Positions 45,301-57,893 of a stretch of 64,000 bases of DNA are shown in pieces; positions within the stretch are counted from its first letter, which is position 1, and every line of letters starts with the position of its first letter. Location: NCBI RefSeq assembly GCF_910592395.1, contig NC_088311.1, forward strand, positions 18,726,501 to 18,790,500, read 5' to 3'. This DNA comes from Lineus longissimus. Its lineage: Eukaryota > Nemertea > Pilidiophora > Heteronemertea > Lineidae. The position numbers and the translations under genes are program-made. Below the pieces are notes generated by a model. It made no database searches. It worked only from the letters and a program-made list of their open reading frames with translations, and had not been told where the DNA came from.

Positions 45301-48300
45301 AAAACTATAGGAGGCTGTTCTCTGGAAAACAAAGAACTGACTCCCACCCTTGGAAATTGCATTCAGTTTGTTTTAAAAGAGTTCTCATTGCTTAAAGATT
45401 TCAAGGTGGTGCTTGTATTTAACGACTGCAGAGTCTAAAACCGGGTTGACTTTGGCTTTTCTTCTGAAAGTCACCTCCTCCCACCTCTCCCTGGGCGAGA
45501 TGGCAGTTACGACATAGAGAAGCTTGGTAAGGCTTTTTGACTTGAACTTGACTCACCTTGAGATTCTAAAACCTTATCAATAAGGTGAAGGACGCCATTT
45601 GTCCCTATTATGTCTCTTGAGGTGATCTGCGCATCATCAACAAAAACAGCGCCAGCCGCATCTTTGCTCAGTCGGACGTTGTTGCGGAGGAGGTCAGTGA
45701 CCCTGGTGCGGTTATCGATGGCGACACTACAGAGGAATTCGGGAAGAATGTGCGCTTTCAGGACGTCTGAAAAAAAATCAAATTAAAATACCTTTTGTGG
45801 GGATGATTCGCTGATGTTACTGTTTGTGTATCCTAGTTTTAAAATTTGGAACCAATCTACAATAACAATGGTAAGTGTATAGTAGTATTTTACAGCGTAC
45901 TACTAAGCGACCCGCAAACTAGCGATGTGTGTCACTGCCACATGTAATCGTGATCGCATGTAACAGAAATCTCAGCTCGATTTAGTAGCAGTGGTCGTCA
46001 CAAGAATTGGAGGTCGCCTAACAGTGTGATTACAGGTATTACCCGCAGACGAGTGATCACTTCAATTGTCGCAGGATGCAGCAATCAAAATCGCTCGTTT
46101 GCGGGGTGTGAACACCAATAGGCCTACTTGAGAAGCAGCTGTCGGATGCACCATTTAAGAGGCGGTTCCTGATGGCAGGTCTCAACTTGGAGATGGCAGC
46201 ATTCGTCGGGGCGAAGATCGTGAATGGGCCGTCCTGGCGAAGAATTTGCGTCAGTCCAGCGGAGTTGATTGCTGAAGTAAAAAAATCTACACTGTAGATA
46301 CCTACCAGATATCATATTTGTCTGGCCGCAGTATGATACTAACACTGAGCCAAATCACGCATCCGGGCCAGGGTCCCGCTTGCAGCCAATCAGGCATAGC
46401 TAGCTGGGGCCCTGCCTGTGCTCAAACTCCATTCAATTTTGTCGCAGCGGCCAGACGATCTTTTTAGGCGCAAACCCTGGTTTTGGTAAGGGCATATTAC
46501 AAGATTTTGCTGTGTTTATAATCTTAGGTTTCCAGGTTGTTTGATTCAGCGTCAAATTCTTCGTACGAGCGTGAATTGATTCGGTGTTCTGTGCGGTAGG
46601 GGAGACTCCTATTGGCGACTTCCTGTAAGCCTATTCTGACCTGGCTCCTGCATATTGAGTCCTTTAATTGTTTTACCTTTCCTGAGTAAGTTTAGTTCCG
46701 GGTTCTTCCTCAGAATGTCCACGATGTTGTCCTTTGCAGGGGCAATGATCCTATCAATGACGTGTATCACGCCATTCTCCGCAAGGTTGTCAGCTTGCAC
46801 AAACTTAGCACAGTTGGCCGTGAACAACTAAATGAGAGAGAGCATTATTTAAGGACTAAAATAAAATTATAATAAGTGGTCAAACTTTGTACGCAAAACG
46901 GTTGCATCAAAATGATAGTTCACCATAATGTCACGTGACATCCAAGAACAGCGGATTACATCTTTACCACAAGTCTCTTTCAAATGATGTATGCTGCAAT
47001 CTGTTTAGTGGGCACAGACCAACGGAAGAGAGGGAGGTACCCTCATGCAAGAATAAAAGCCGGTCCGCCAGGGGAAGATACGTTGCTAATGGCACTGTTA
47101 GCCTTGCTTACAGATTAGCTTGTTTAGACAAAGTAGGCGTAGCAATTTATTCATTTTCACAGGGAGGCTGGGAGGGGGAGGGGCACGCGGCGTGAACTTT
47201 CGTAGTCTAACCCCACAAAAACTTGTCTGTACACTTTTCACTCACTAACCTTCTTTGGATATCGGTTGATTCTAATCGTCGATTCCGGGTTAGCTGTTTC
47301 AAGGAGGTGATTGTCCATGAAGTCATTGGTCTGCATCATTGAGAATGGCACAATGTGGCCCTCTAGCAGCCTCTGGGTTGATGTGATGATCTCGTTAGCT
47401 TCGGGGGACAGAACAACGTAGTTTCCAATATCCTGAAATGAAAGAGAATAATCCAGACCAACAACAGTTGTGGGAGATTTTCGCGGGACTGATAGTGTGT
47501 TTGAAGAGGGGTATCATTTTAAAGTTTTAGGCCAATCATTTTCACCGACCGATGCTTAGATTTCTTAACGGAAAACTAGATGCCAAATTTAACCTTCGCT
47601 TTTTTTCATTTGATTTGAAATCACACACAAATGTTTACTTTCGGGTTAATTGTACCCGACAAAGTTTGTTTGTTTAAATATAGCGAACCTGCCGTTTGGT
47701 TGTTTGGGGACAGTCAATTCGTTATCCCAATTCGCGACAACTGTCTATATGTTTAAATCACACAGATGGATTCGTAGCCATTGAGTGGCAGATTTCTTCT
47801 CGACGAATGCAACACAATTGAAACCAAAAACACGCGATTTCAATGTCAAGAGTCACGTAGGCCCAAACGGGAGGAGTATAAGGAAAATGTAACATGAGGC
47901 ACATACCACATCATTTGGCACATATTGCTCGAATGCGATGTTTCCTGGTGCAAAAAGTGTAAGGTTACTGGCGGTGAGGGAATTGTTGAGGCCAACGCTC
48001 TCCAGTGCAGTCAAGAACTCGCTGATATCAAGATTCCTTGCCGTATCAAGTAGATCAGTCATCTGGACGACCTCGGTACAGCCTAGTTTATCTCGTTTCC
48101 GCTGGAAGCCGTGGCAGCACCGGTATTTTAAGATGGTCGTATTGTGCCAGCCAGAACACTCAAAACTGAAATATGGAAGAAAGGTTCAGACTTAGCTCTT
48201 TGGCGGCGACAGGAGAGCACTTAATCTGCGGTGACCGCTGGTACCAGCGGTTGTATACCACTTTCATGAGTTTTAAAACCGCAGTATGGGGGGCAATATC

Positions 48301-50520
48301 AAAGTTAGCTGAATAGCACGCAAAGTCGTCAAAACGAGTCCCCTGCCTTGGCCCATTGCCCAATAGCTTTAGGTAACCACTTCGATTTCCCTCAAGCAGC
48401 GATTTGGGACTTCCAATATGCATGATATGTATTGGTCAAAAGCCCTCAGCTTGACACTGACAACACTTTCTGCGAAGATAATGGGGCACCGAGGATGACC
48501 TTGACCTGTGACCTTACTTACGTCGTCTCGCATTCATACTCATTGCCCCTGTCCTCACACCGACTGTTCTTTATCATCGAGAAGAGGCCTGGTGTGGGCG
48601 TGGCAGACGATTTTCGCTTGTTGTCATCGGTCTTCGTCACGCAAACATTGGGACTGAAACAAAATACGATGCGCTTTGGTGGGAGTAAAGGCGATGTGTA
48701 AGTTCTTACGGTATAAGTCTTAAAGCATTTTACGTTCCAGTCCAACCCAAAAAGCTTCACGGCACGTACTACGTTTCACTTGGCCATTCCAGCCAAATGA
48801 AAGTACCGAGTCTTCCGATCCAAAGTCGGAAGCTCTTCCACTGCGCTACCGCCGTGCTCCTAGCGCTATAAATGGCTTCGTTGTTTTTCGGACGCTGTCA
48901 ACGTTTGGACAACTTGTAACCCGTTTGGGTAGGTTTTTCAATGGACATCCTGTAAACAAAAACAGTTCCAGAAACAGGAAATATAACTTCGTGGTGGCCT
49001 GAATAATAGAGGACTTCAATCTCTGATTAAAAAAATACTAAATAAATGAAACACAAGTTCCTGGAACACTGCATTTAATTAAGGACTTGCCACGGCATTG
49101 TAAAGATAAAATCATCACGTATTTCCACTGATTCGGATGCCGATGACAATGGTAAACATCGAAAATTCGCGAAACCCAGAGTCCTGCGTCTAAGACTTCT
49201 CAGCTGACAACGCCTGAAGTGCGTATTTTTTTTGTCTGACTATTAAAAAGAGCTGAAGCGCGAATCTCCAGACAATTGAGTCTTACCCTTTCCACCATTC
49301 GAAGGCATCACCAAGACCGAAGTCGATGCTGAAGTCAAAAGATGGCCCGTCGAAAAACCAATCTGGGAGACCGAGAGCTGTTGACAATCGGGCCGCACTG
49401 AAAAAAAATACAAGTAGACACAAAGGTCAAGGTAGACTCCAGCATCCTGTTGGCTACTAACTACCGAGCAACTTTTAATCTATGCTATGAAAGAAAAATA
49501 TAAAAAGGCTTGCGTAGGCGTTTACTTTGGTAGAGTCAGAATACATGTACGTATTTGATGAGCTCTAACCGGACTTACATGTAACACCGTCTCTGTTTTT
49601 GGTCTTCCTCGTTTCATTTGATTCACATTATAACAGTGAAATAACAAGATGTACGAATACCTTACCGTTCTTCAAATACCTGGGGAGCCACCCACGAAAC
49701 GGAAATTTGATCAGACCTGTATGTACATAATGCACAAACATGTCTCGTACCTTTGGCCAGCGTCTCGCGAAATGAACCAAACGTGCGTCACTAGAAACTT
49801 ACTAAATGTGCCACAAGTTGATGACACTTTTAGAGAGGTCTGGGAGATACCTTAAGGCCCTAGCATGGGGTCTAAAACCAAGATAAGTTATGGTGACGCC
49901 CTTGAAGTGACTCATTACATATGACAAAAGTGTGAAATTCACTAAACGCTGGGGAGGTCGATTTTCTTATGTTTCTAAAGTTATAAAATGCCTTGACCGG
50001 TCACTCACCCTCGTCGTCTGCTAGAAGTTCGCCTATGGTGTCCTCTGCCTGCTAAATCTGGGTCCGTATCCAATGTTGGCATCTGTTCTTTCGAATCAAC
50101 AACATCAACATTAACGAGCCTAAGGTCATCCCGCCGTCCACTCTGGCCTCTACCCCTACCGCGGCCGCGACCGCGCCCTCTCCTGCCAGTGGGCAACCAG
50201 TCCAAATCATCATCAGTATCAAGGAAACCGAAACGACCCCTGTTATGACGCCGTCCGCCGAGTTGACCTCGCCAGTTTCTCGACCTTCTGTCGACCTCGA
50301 TGTCATCCCATTCAAAATCATCCGCATTCGGCCAGTCAACTTCTAAATCGTCATCCCAGTCCTCTCCTGTTCGTCCAAACGGCCGCGGCTGTTGCTGCTC
50401 TTGTCTCCCTTGGCCCCTGTTACCCCCTCCAAACCCGCCTTGATGTTGCCTCCCGCGGTGCCGAGCCTCCGTCACGAGCAGCAGCGTCACCGTGAGAAGA
50501 AGAAGCAGAATGCCTTTCAT
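42323..50520 (-). CDS. Secreted EMI plus four-FAS1-domain matrix protein (TGFBI/periostin-like), 14 exons, 857 residues
   Basis: Exons: 50520-50009, 49397-49287, 48653-48522, 48165-47907, 47432-47250, 46827-46677, 46271-46128, 45766-45557, 45100-44970, 44696-44526, 44292-44185, 43663-43511, 42964-42889, 42555-42323. All introns are GT-AG, every junction keeps frame, and the total is 2574 nt. The start is the ATG before a signal peptide (MKGILLLLLTVTLLLVTEA); an in-frame ATG 16 codons upstream would bury it. Residues 20-170 are Gly/Arg/Asp-rich with an acidic Trp-containing stretch (53-75) and an (RG)n run (113-125). A Cys-rich EMI-like module follows (about 209-275, starting GPNVCVTK). Four FAS1 domains lie at about 278-430, 430-567, 567-705 and 705-848, with TLFAPGN, TIFAPTN, TFFFPTN and TVFAPTD first motifs and IHVIDRI, LHLIDKV, VHIIDKV and IHAIDGT second motifs. 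The family binds integrins and collagen in extracellular matrix. The N-terminal extension is unusual. Confidence 0.93.
45909..46108. mobile_element. MITE-like element inside intron 7 of the FAS1 gene
   Basis: The left arm has ACCCGCAAACTAGCGAT and the inverted right arm ACCCCGCAAACGAGCGAT, about 200 bp apart, with further GTAATCG / GATTAC symmetry inside. Non-coding. It does not disturb the splice sites. Confidence 0.6.
48760..48857 (-). tRNA. tRNA-Gln-like pseudogene or SINE head in intron 2 of the FAS1 gene
   Basis: On the minus strand it starts GCACGGC and ends in GCCGTG (6-bp acceptor stem). It has a good A-box/D-arm (TAGCGCAGTGGAAGAGC) and a 5-bp anticodon stem TCCGA/TCGGA around CTTTGGA, placing TTG as anticodon. 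The T-arm and B box are replaced by a longer hairpin (TTTCATTTGGC / GCCAAGTGAAA). At 98 nt it is long. I judge it a tRNA-derived relic rather than a working tRNA. Confidence 0.4.
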
Positions 50521-52559
50521 ATTAACCGAGCTAGTCCGAAATGGCGAAATATTGCAGAGTATCTTCAAATTGGCCTGAGGCTGGACCAGTTAAAAATGCA
50601 ATACTGATGTACGGTCTAATCGCAGAGCTGAATGTTTGTAAACTTTCCGAAGACAGAACCGACACAGTTAGAAATAAGTCGTTAAATGACACCTTGACAT
50701 TCCATACGTTATCAAAACTACACAAGACCTCTGCTCCTCGAGTGTTCTAGATAGACGGTCAAAATACACTCTGTTTTAAAAGATAAAAATATCCATCTTT
50801 TAATTTCTGAATTTTGTTGGGTTCAGGCCGCTCTTTCACTCATCCGGGATTGAAGGCATGTGCTGAAGGTACGACTTTCCGAACGATGTCGCGCCAGGCC
50901 CGTTCTATGTACTGTCTAACGAAGAACACCTGTGATTCAAACGAGACAGTTGCACTCACATCAGTTAATCAAACACTCTTTTCGCTTACGTAATTCTGTA
51001 TCTTCTTTTTCCTACGTATAATCTTTCTGCGAAATACATTTTCTCTCGGATCACAAATCATGAAACCTCTTCCGCTGGGGCGCTGCAATGGGTATTTGAT
51101 TTGTCTGTCGACAACCCTGCGGAAAATCCAAGAAAACTGGACTTTTTTACAGTGCATCGTAACTTCTGACGCGTATATCCGATCCGCCAAATGACGTGGT
51201 TTTGCGTCATTGTAAGCTTCTCGAGGTCTGTGGAGCGACCATCTCAATATCAAACAACAACGAGTGTCGTCAGAACTCAGTCTGTGACGGAGATTGGTGT
51301 AAAGTCGACTTCGTTGTCGCAAAATGTTTTGCATCGAATGTAACCGCGAGCAACGTGTTTTGAAACGGATCATCGACAAGTAACCTAGGCCAAATCTGTA
51401 AGAATTACGTGCGTCATAATATCAGTTATTGACTTTGATTGACACCCAATTATCAAGTGAACTCTCTGACTACAATATATGCAATTAAACTTTCTAAAGA
51501 AAAAGGAAACCGGGTTAAGAACTTCCCTGGCCTAAATTGGTCCGCGTGATACCACTAATTACAAACTAATTAACTAACTACATCGAATCTGTGGTACAAA
51601 AGACTAGAGAAATATATACAATGTAGTTGACAACGAGTTTACGATGAAAAAAACTCCACTCTGTTCCTGTTTTTATCCGGATCTAACCGGTCATGTTATT
51701 ATTCCTTCAATATACATGTATATGATGATTTTCTCCAGTTGCATTAGTGAACTATTTTTCTGTTTGTTTTTCGTGTTTAACATTTTTATTTCAACTCTTA
51801 TTTAGCGCGGTCTTACTTACAAGAAATGTAGGTCCGTGCACCCAGATAATAACATGTACATGTCTTGGGAAAACGCGTTTTTCGTGGTTATTCTTAGCGC
51901 GCAACGGGTCTATCAAACTCCTGTTGTGGGGAATCTTTCCTCGCAGTCTGAATGTACCCGGTTGAGCACGACGCGGCACTTGCAACGGGCTTCCTGGAGT
52001 ACTGGGACGGTGATATCCACACGTATCAGCACGATGGTGATCGATAGAGGATGGTGTGTGGGGGGGGGGGGGGTGTATTTCAGGTTCCGAATTACTCCGG
52101 TAACGCACTTTCGTCACTGGCAGCTGGAGAGACGTAATTTTGAAAACACCCCACCTGGGGTTTATTTACAGGCAAGTATATAGGCTCTCCTCGACGATAA
52201 AGTTGTAGCTCGATTGAGCCGATCAGCTTGTGCCAGACTCTACTTGTCATGACTGACTTGATCTACAGACATGTATGAAGATAGCTTCATTGATGTTGCA
52301 GAGATGGACGTGTAGTGGTACACTGACTGAAATGCCATCCCCTCGAGGAAAGTGTCCTTCTATTATGGCAGCGGACTAAGATATGATTCTTTAGAGACAC
52401 CTGACCTTTAGCGCCTCAGCCTTGGACATTAGAAGCCGATAAGGCGTTTCGGGGGATTTACGAAAACTCACAATTCCGGACACAGGGCATCTGTTCTTAC
52501 ACCACCTTGTGGCCGAAGACCCTCATATTTTTTGCTCTTATCGCGTGTAAAATAAAAGT
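50521..52559. other. Upstream region of the FAS1 gene
   Basis: The promoter should lie just above 50520, but I see no clear TATA box. A 136-codon Arg-rich ORF (minus, 50969-51379) has no recognisable domain. A poly(G) run sits at 52060-52073. Confidence 0.4.
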
Positions 52560-52800
52560 AGTTTGTTTATTATAGTGTCACCCCTAATGAAAGGGCCAGC
52601 CAGCTTTTGACTTATGAGACACTCTTTGCTTCCAAACTCCTATCTCTAATGACAGGCGCCTGGCGAGAAGGCAGTTTGTACCCTAACTATTTAACTAGCT
52701 GGCGGCAACCAACCGGCCGCATCGGAAAGAGGTTACCAGCAGGCCTGGAACGTCCGACCTTTCGTTCATGAAGCGGACGCCTTAAAGGCATACGCCGTTC
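52560..52800 (-). repeat. tRNA-derived SINE
   Basis: On the minus strand AAGGCGTCCGCTTCATGAAC followed by GAAAGGTCGGACGTTCCAGG is a worn tRNA-Met-like anticodon arm and B box. Downstream ACTGCCTTCTCGCCAGGCGC and CTGTCATTAGAGATAGG resemble the body of a common marine-invertebrate SINE. Confidence 0.55.
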
Positions 52801-55800
52801 GTTAAACATTTTGAATTTGTAACTGAATTAAAAAATTTCCAATGCAAAAATACATACTAGATATAAATTTCAACAATACGTGCTTCTCTGGAAAGGAAAT
52901 GACGACACACAAGAAACATACAACAGATTAGTTAATTTTGAGGGGCGTAAGGCGCGCAATTATTATTATAATCCGATTGTACCCCTCCAACACTGTTATG
53001 GGAGGACCTTTTTTCTATTGTGTTGCAAAGGTAAACCAATACCTTTATCCACCGTGTATGCCATCACAGGGACACCGTACTCCTTTGATCAAATGGCTTA
53101 TGTAATTCACGTAACGCAATGGTCTCTCTCAAACAGCCGAATCCCATGTCAATTTAGGTGTATTCAGTATGTATGCGTAGAAGTTTCAACCTCTAACGTG
53201 GTTGGCATAGCTGCCATCTGGTGCCACCTCAACTCCACGATCCTAAGAAGGACACCAAGTTGTGATCCTTTGGAATTGACCCGATAATATCAGTGGAGTA
53301 GAGCAGAACATCTGACGTCATCTTCGCCTGTTCTCGCCCGAATGTGTTAAGCCTAATCTTCTATTTTCTATATTACAGACTTTGATTCGAAGAACGAAAC
53401 AAGAAGAAAGAGTCAGTAGAAGTCGGCCACCTAATAAAACAGGTTGCCGCTCAAAAGGCTGTCAATGACCCGATAATAACAGTAGAGTGGAGAAGAACAT
53501 CTGACGTCATCTTCGCCTGTTCTCGAATGTGTTCGGACATCGGTTTAAGCCTATCAACTCCCATGAGAGCAGTTTTGTGCGGTCGATGTCTGAGAAGACA
53601 GTAGAATAATGGAAATGTTGGCCTATAGGTACTAGCGGGCTTTGTTCAAAGTCAGTAGACGATCGTGTATTCTGCCAGGTCTGGATTTGTTTAATTACAG
53701 GGTAAGGTGCAAAATTACGCGACGGAATTTCCGGAACGCCGAGAAAAACGCTTGACTGCAAGGAGAAACTGAAGCCACGTCTTGCGCCGCACTTTTTCGC
53801 CGAATTACTGTTATTTTTAATCGCATGGCATTCTGGTTATAGTTCCCACAAAATATGATAATATGGCCGGGGAAGTTTATTGAATATTTCTCCAGTTTTA
53901 GCACGCGCATGAAGTATAATGAAGTAAATATATCATACCACGTAATCGATGTAGAGCAGCAATAGTTTCTTCCTTGACATCCTCTGGGAAAACCAGGGCA
54001 ATCCCGATGAAACTTCACCTGGAGCCCAGGTTGATACCAATTGTCATTTTAAGTTTTTTTAATGGCTGCCCGATATTGACGATACAGAATTCAGTTTGGG
54101 GTAAAAAATTATATTCTGCATCTAACAGTATGTAATTGTCTAACAAAGCCATAGCAGCAGACTGTAATTTATAGGTCGTGACGATGAATAGATATTGTAT
54201 GTAGATTATTTGCATGCGACAGACATGGGAGGCATTCGTTGGAACTCTCTCACGCATGGTTTCTCGAAATCTTCATAGATGGCGCGGTCGTGATGAACAG
54301 ATTGAAAATATTCTCATCCTTCCGTACATCCCTATTATTATCTCTGTACAATAAGAGAGGACGTTGGCTTTTTTGTCACACTCGTTCTGGAGATTTGCCA
54401 CAGGTAGGCTGTGACACTCTATACCAAGGGAGTACAGCACGTTGTAGAATGTCAAGGTCAAACTATCTTGGAGCAGACTAATTTTCTGGGTCATGAACTC
54501 ATTACCAGAATCAGTTCAGATAAAAACATCAACATACACTGGGGCACTGTATCCTAAGCAGGCTCAGAGCAGTGAGGTGCATCATAAAATGGCTCATCAC
54601 TGCATGGTACGAATAATCTGGTGGTGGTGGGGGGGGGGGGGATTAAACCTTAGAGTAACCAAAGCCAAATGCTAATCACTAGGCATGCTGAGTGGCATAT
54701 GAAGGAACCGTTTTCAGGAGGTGGGGATGTTGCCAAACAGGTAAAAATCTACCCTGTTTGGCGAGCTGGAGACTTTACTTTAATATTAATGAGTTCGGCT
54801 CTCCATCCAGGACAAGAAAAAGTCGCTGTTTGGTAAGCCGGGCTTGCCAAGTAGTCACTTCCTAAATTAAAATGATAACAATAACATACAATGGTCAAGA
54901 AGGAATGAATAAAGTAAGAACAAGAAAATAAGAACAGAGATATACACCGTGACTCGAGCCATGAAGATAGACCTAGGCCCTATAACGCCGGATGTGCTTT
55001 TATCGTTGTTCTCATCTCGACAGAGGGCCAGGCATACACGCTACTCCACGAAACAAGGAAGTTGCGAGGCCAGTTTTGACAGCAATTCTTTGACGTATTC
55101 TTGGCCGACATCATGCTACTACCAATAATGAATCAGAGCACAGGCCACTGAATCATGGGACCAATCTTGACACTAGAGGCGCTGATTTCGTTCCTTACAA
55201 CGCCTCTAGAACTGGTGAATTGCCACCATCTTGAAAAGCAGTACCGCGGATGTGGAAATGTAAAGAATCTTTACAATTGCAAAGAGGCTATCGCATCACC
55301 ACTACGCCCGAGAACACGATGGCTGCACTACGCTGCATTGATAGTTTGCAATAAATTCACGTAAAAACACACCAGAACATCTCGGGTTTTATTTACAAAG
55401 ATCATATTTTGTTATTTATTTATAAAACAAGCCATTTTATGAAAGAAGGTGGCACTTACTAGGCCTGGATAAGACTTTGGAGTTTGAAGTGGTGGTGACG
55501 CAGTGTTGAAAACACCTGAATCTCAGAATGCCGATATCCAAGATGGCGGAATTTTACCAATTCCAGTGTCTGAAATTGAATTTTAATTTCGGCACTGTGC
55601 GAGTTTGTCAAGGGACAAGTAAGTAAAAATGGGTTGAAAGATTGTAAAATATCCATGAAAAAGGGTTAAGGAAGAAGAAGGAGAAGGAATCCGCAGAGGT
55701 CCCGTAAGGTCTCTGAGACCTCTTTGGATTTCTTGCTCCCTCTAGGATTTCCTGCTCCCTCTTAGTCTTACAATGATTTGACCCCTTACTGACACTCGAT

Positions 55801-57308
55801 TCAGTGGCCTGTGATCAGAGCATGGCAAAAATACTGTCATTTCAAATCGACCGAAAAATACCAAAGTAAACGGTTACAGGCCGCTTGAGCTTCCCCATAA
55901 GGGTCACAACGCAATCTTCTTGAGATGTAGGTCGTTTATTTAGGCCTGTACATTATCTCAGAAACAGTCCGCAGTGTTGTATTCCAAATATCCATTGTGC
56001 TATATCGAGCTCTATAAATACCGTACTCGGGCGACTCGGCACAGCACGCGTAGATTCGCAGCAAAATGACAATGTCGATATCGTTATAACACACACCACC
56101 ATCCAGCTGCTTCCTCACTCAGACAGGCACGCAGTCATCATCTGTCGGCGGGCGCACATTCAGTTTGCCTGTGGATTGTATATTGCGATTTCTTAAGCCT
56201 CTGGTGTGGTATATAGTGTATACTTGCAATCTATCATCATTCAGTGATATTCTGCCGACAAGGATAGCAAGTGCATTACAGTATGTACTGTTAGTACGGT
56301 CGTTACTGTCTGTGGTATAGAATATTGATGTACGATATTATTGTCAGTTGATGAGGAGAGGATAGTACACAGCCTCAGTAAGCAGTCATGGAGAACGATA
56401 AACGCCCGGATGATCGCAATGCGCGTGTGTATATAGATGGATGGTGAGTAGAGAGGATAGAGGAAATGGGAATAATTGGTTGTTTCATTTTACGTTCAGT
56501 TTGGCATATAGGCCTTTTTACCTGTAGGTAGGTTCTATATCGGCAATCGATAGTGTATTTCAAGTTGGTGCACATCATGTATATCAAGTTCGTGTTCAAC
56601 ATTCATGACAAATCTTGATCCCTTTATTAAAGGAGAACAAAAATAGCCACGGTGTAGTGAGAAATGTAGTGCACGCCCCCTCTTCGTCTTCCGGAGCACA
56701 TCATCAAGTTCGTGATGTCTGTGCCAGTTATTCCAATATTGCACAAAGTTGACATGGGCGAGAACTTGTGTCATCTGAATTTTGGAACCTTGTATATTAT
56801 ATACCAGGTTTTTCATTATATCAGTAAGGTTTTCAAGGGCTCGATATATATGGTACAGCGGATCGGAGCCTATTTTAATGGGCTAATGTGCTGCTAGCAT
56901 CGAAAGTATGAATCCACAGCATTCAAGTTTTACATATTTTGATGAGTGTATGTTAAGTGTACATTACATACACTTTGTGCAGTATATAAGCTACTGTACA
57001 GTGTCAGTGACTGAGGTATTTAAAACATTTCGTCTAAAATTACAATATCATGAATTTGTAATTCATCGAAGGCATGCCATGCGCCGCATTCGGACTCTAG
57101 TCTAAAACTTCACAAACTATCCGTCCTAGACGAAATAGCAAGATGTTTTTCCTCGGTTCAAGCATGGAAACGCCAAGAAATTTACTACAGACTTCAGAGA
57201 GCCAGCTTTCCTCAGCTTCTCCCTCCACCCTAAATTCAGACGATAGGCCTATTCAGAAATTTATTCGTTTGGCCTAATCGATTGGTCTAAGCAATTTTTT
57301 TTTAGAGT
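52801..57308. other. Gene-poor stretch
   Basis: Contains the tandem duplication at 53277-53555 and a poly(G) run at 54629-54641. A TATAAATA motif at about 56014 is followed by no convincing ORF. ORFs of 135 (52880-53287) and 107 codons have no recognised domain. Confidence 0.4.
53277..53555 (+). repeat. Tandem duplication of about 85 bp, offset 190 bp
   Basis: GACCCGATAATATCAGTGG and GACCCGATAATAACAGTAG each start a copy. Both then carry GAACATCTGACGTCATCTTC and GCCTGTTCTCG, and end AAGCCTA. Confidence 0.65.
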
Positions 57309-57835
57309 GTGAGCGAGGAGTGGACAGTCAGAGCTAATGGGGTGTGGTTAGAGAGTACAGTCAGAGCGAATGGGGTGTGTTTAGAGAGAACAGTCGGAGC
57401 GAATGGAGTGTGGTTAGAGAGTACAGTCCGAGCGAATGGGGTGTGGTTAGAGAGTACAGTCAGAGCGAATGGGGTGTGGTTAGAGAGTACAGTCAGAGCG
57501 AATGGGGTGTGGTCAGAGAGTACAGTCAGAGCGAATGGGGTGTGGTTAGAGAGTACAGTCAGAGCGAATGGGGTGTGGTTAGAGTACAGTCAGAGCGAAT
57601 GGGGTGTGGAAAGAGAGTACAGTCAGAGCAAATGGGGTGTGTTTAGAGAGAACAGTCAGAGCGAATGGGGTGTGTTTAGAGAGTACAGTCAGAGCGAATG
57701 GGGTGTGGTTAGAGAGTACAGTCAGAGCGAATGGGGTGTGTTTAGAGAGAACAGTCAGAGTGAATGGGGTGTGTTTAGAGAGAACAGTCAGGGTGAATGG
57801 GGTGTGGTTAGAAAGTACTGTCAGAGCGAATGCAT
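57309..57835 (+). repeat. 33-bp minisatellite, open in more than one frame
   Basis: About 15 units of AGAGCGAATGGGGTGTGG / TTAGAGAGTACAGTC. As 33 is divisible by three, ORFs of 187 and 100 codons cross it, repeating VRANGVWLEST or REYSQSEWGVV. One unit is shortened near 57575, switching frame. Variants alternate TGTGG/TGTGT and GTACAG/GAACAG. I see no promoter, signal or domain to make it a gene. Confidence 0.85.
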
Positions 57836-57893
57836 TCCTCGTAGTCTGAGACTTCTACACATTAGAAATTAGAGTTTTTTTCGTTTTTCGGCA

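Noticed and set aside
50005-50568. Upstream ATG at 50568 as the start of the FAS1 protein
   Set aside because: It would put 16 polar residues before the hydrophobic signal peptide that begins at the ATG at 50520.
50969-51379. 136-codon Arg-rich minus ORF
   Set aside because: No domain, no conserved motif, and the composition looks like an antisense or random frame; no start or splice support.
52880-53287. 135-codon plus ORF
   Set aside because: No domain or conserved motif; its end overlaps a local tandem duplication.
56010-56120. TATAAATA at about 56014 as a promoter of a coding gene
   Set aside because: The following ATG opens only a very short frame and no spliced continuation was visible.
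57309-57872. 187-codon ORF as a repeat-protein gene
   Set aside because: Explained by a 33-bp repeat lacking stops; no signal peptide, domain or splice context. Kept only as a finding.
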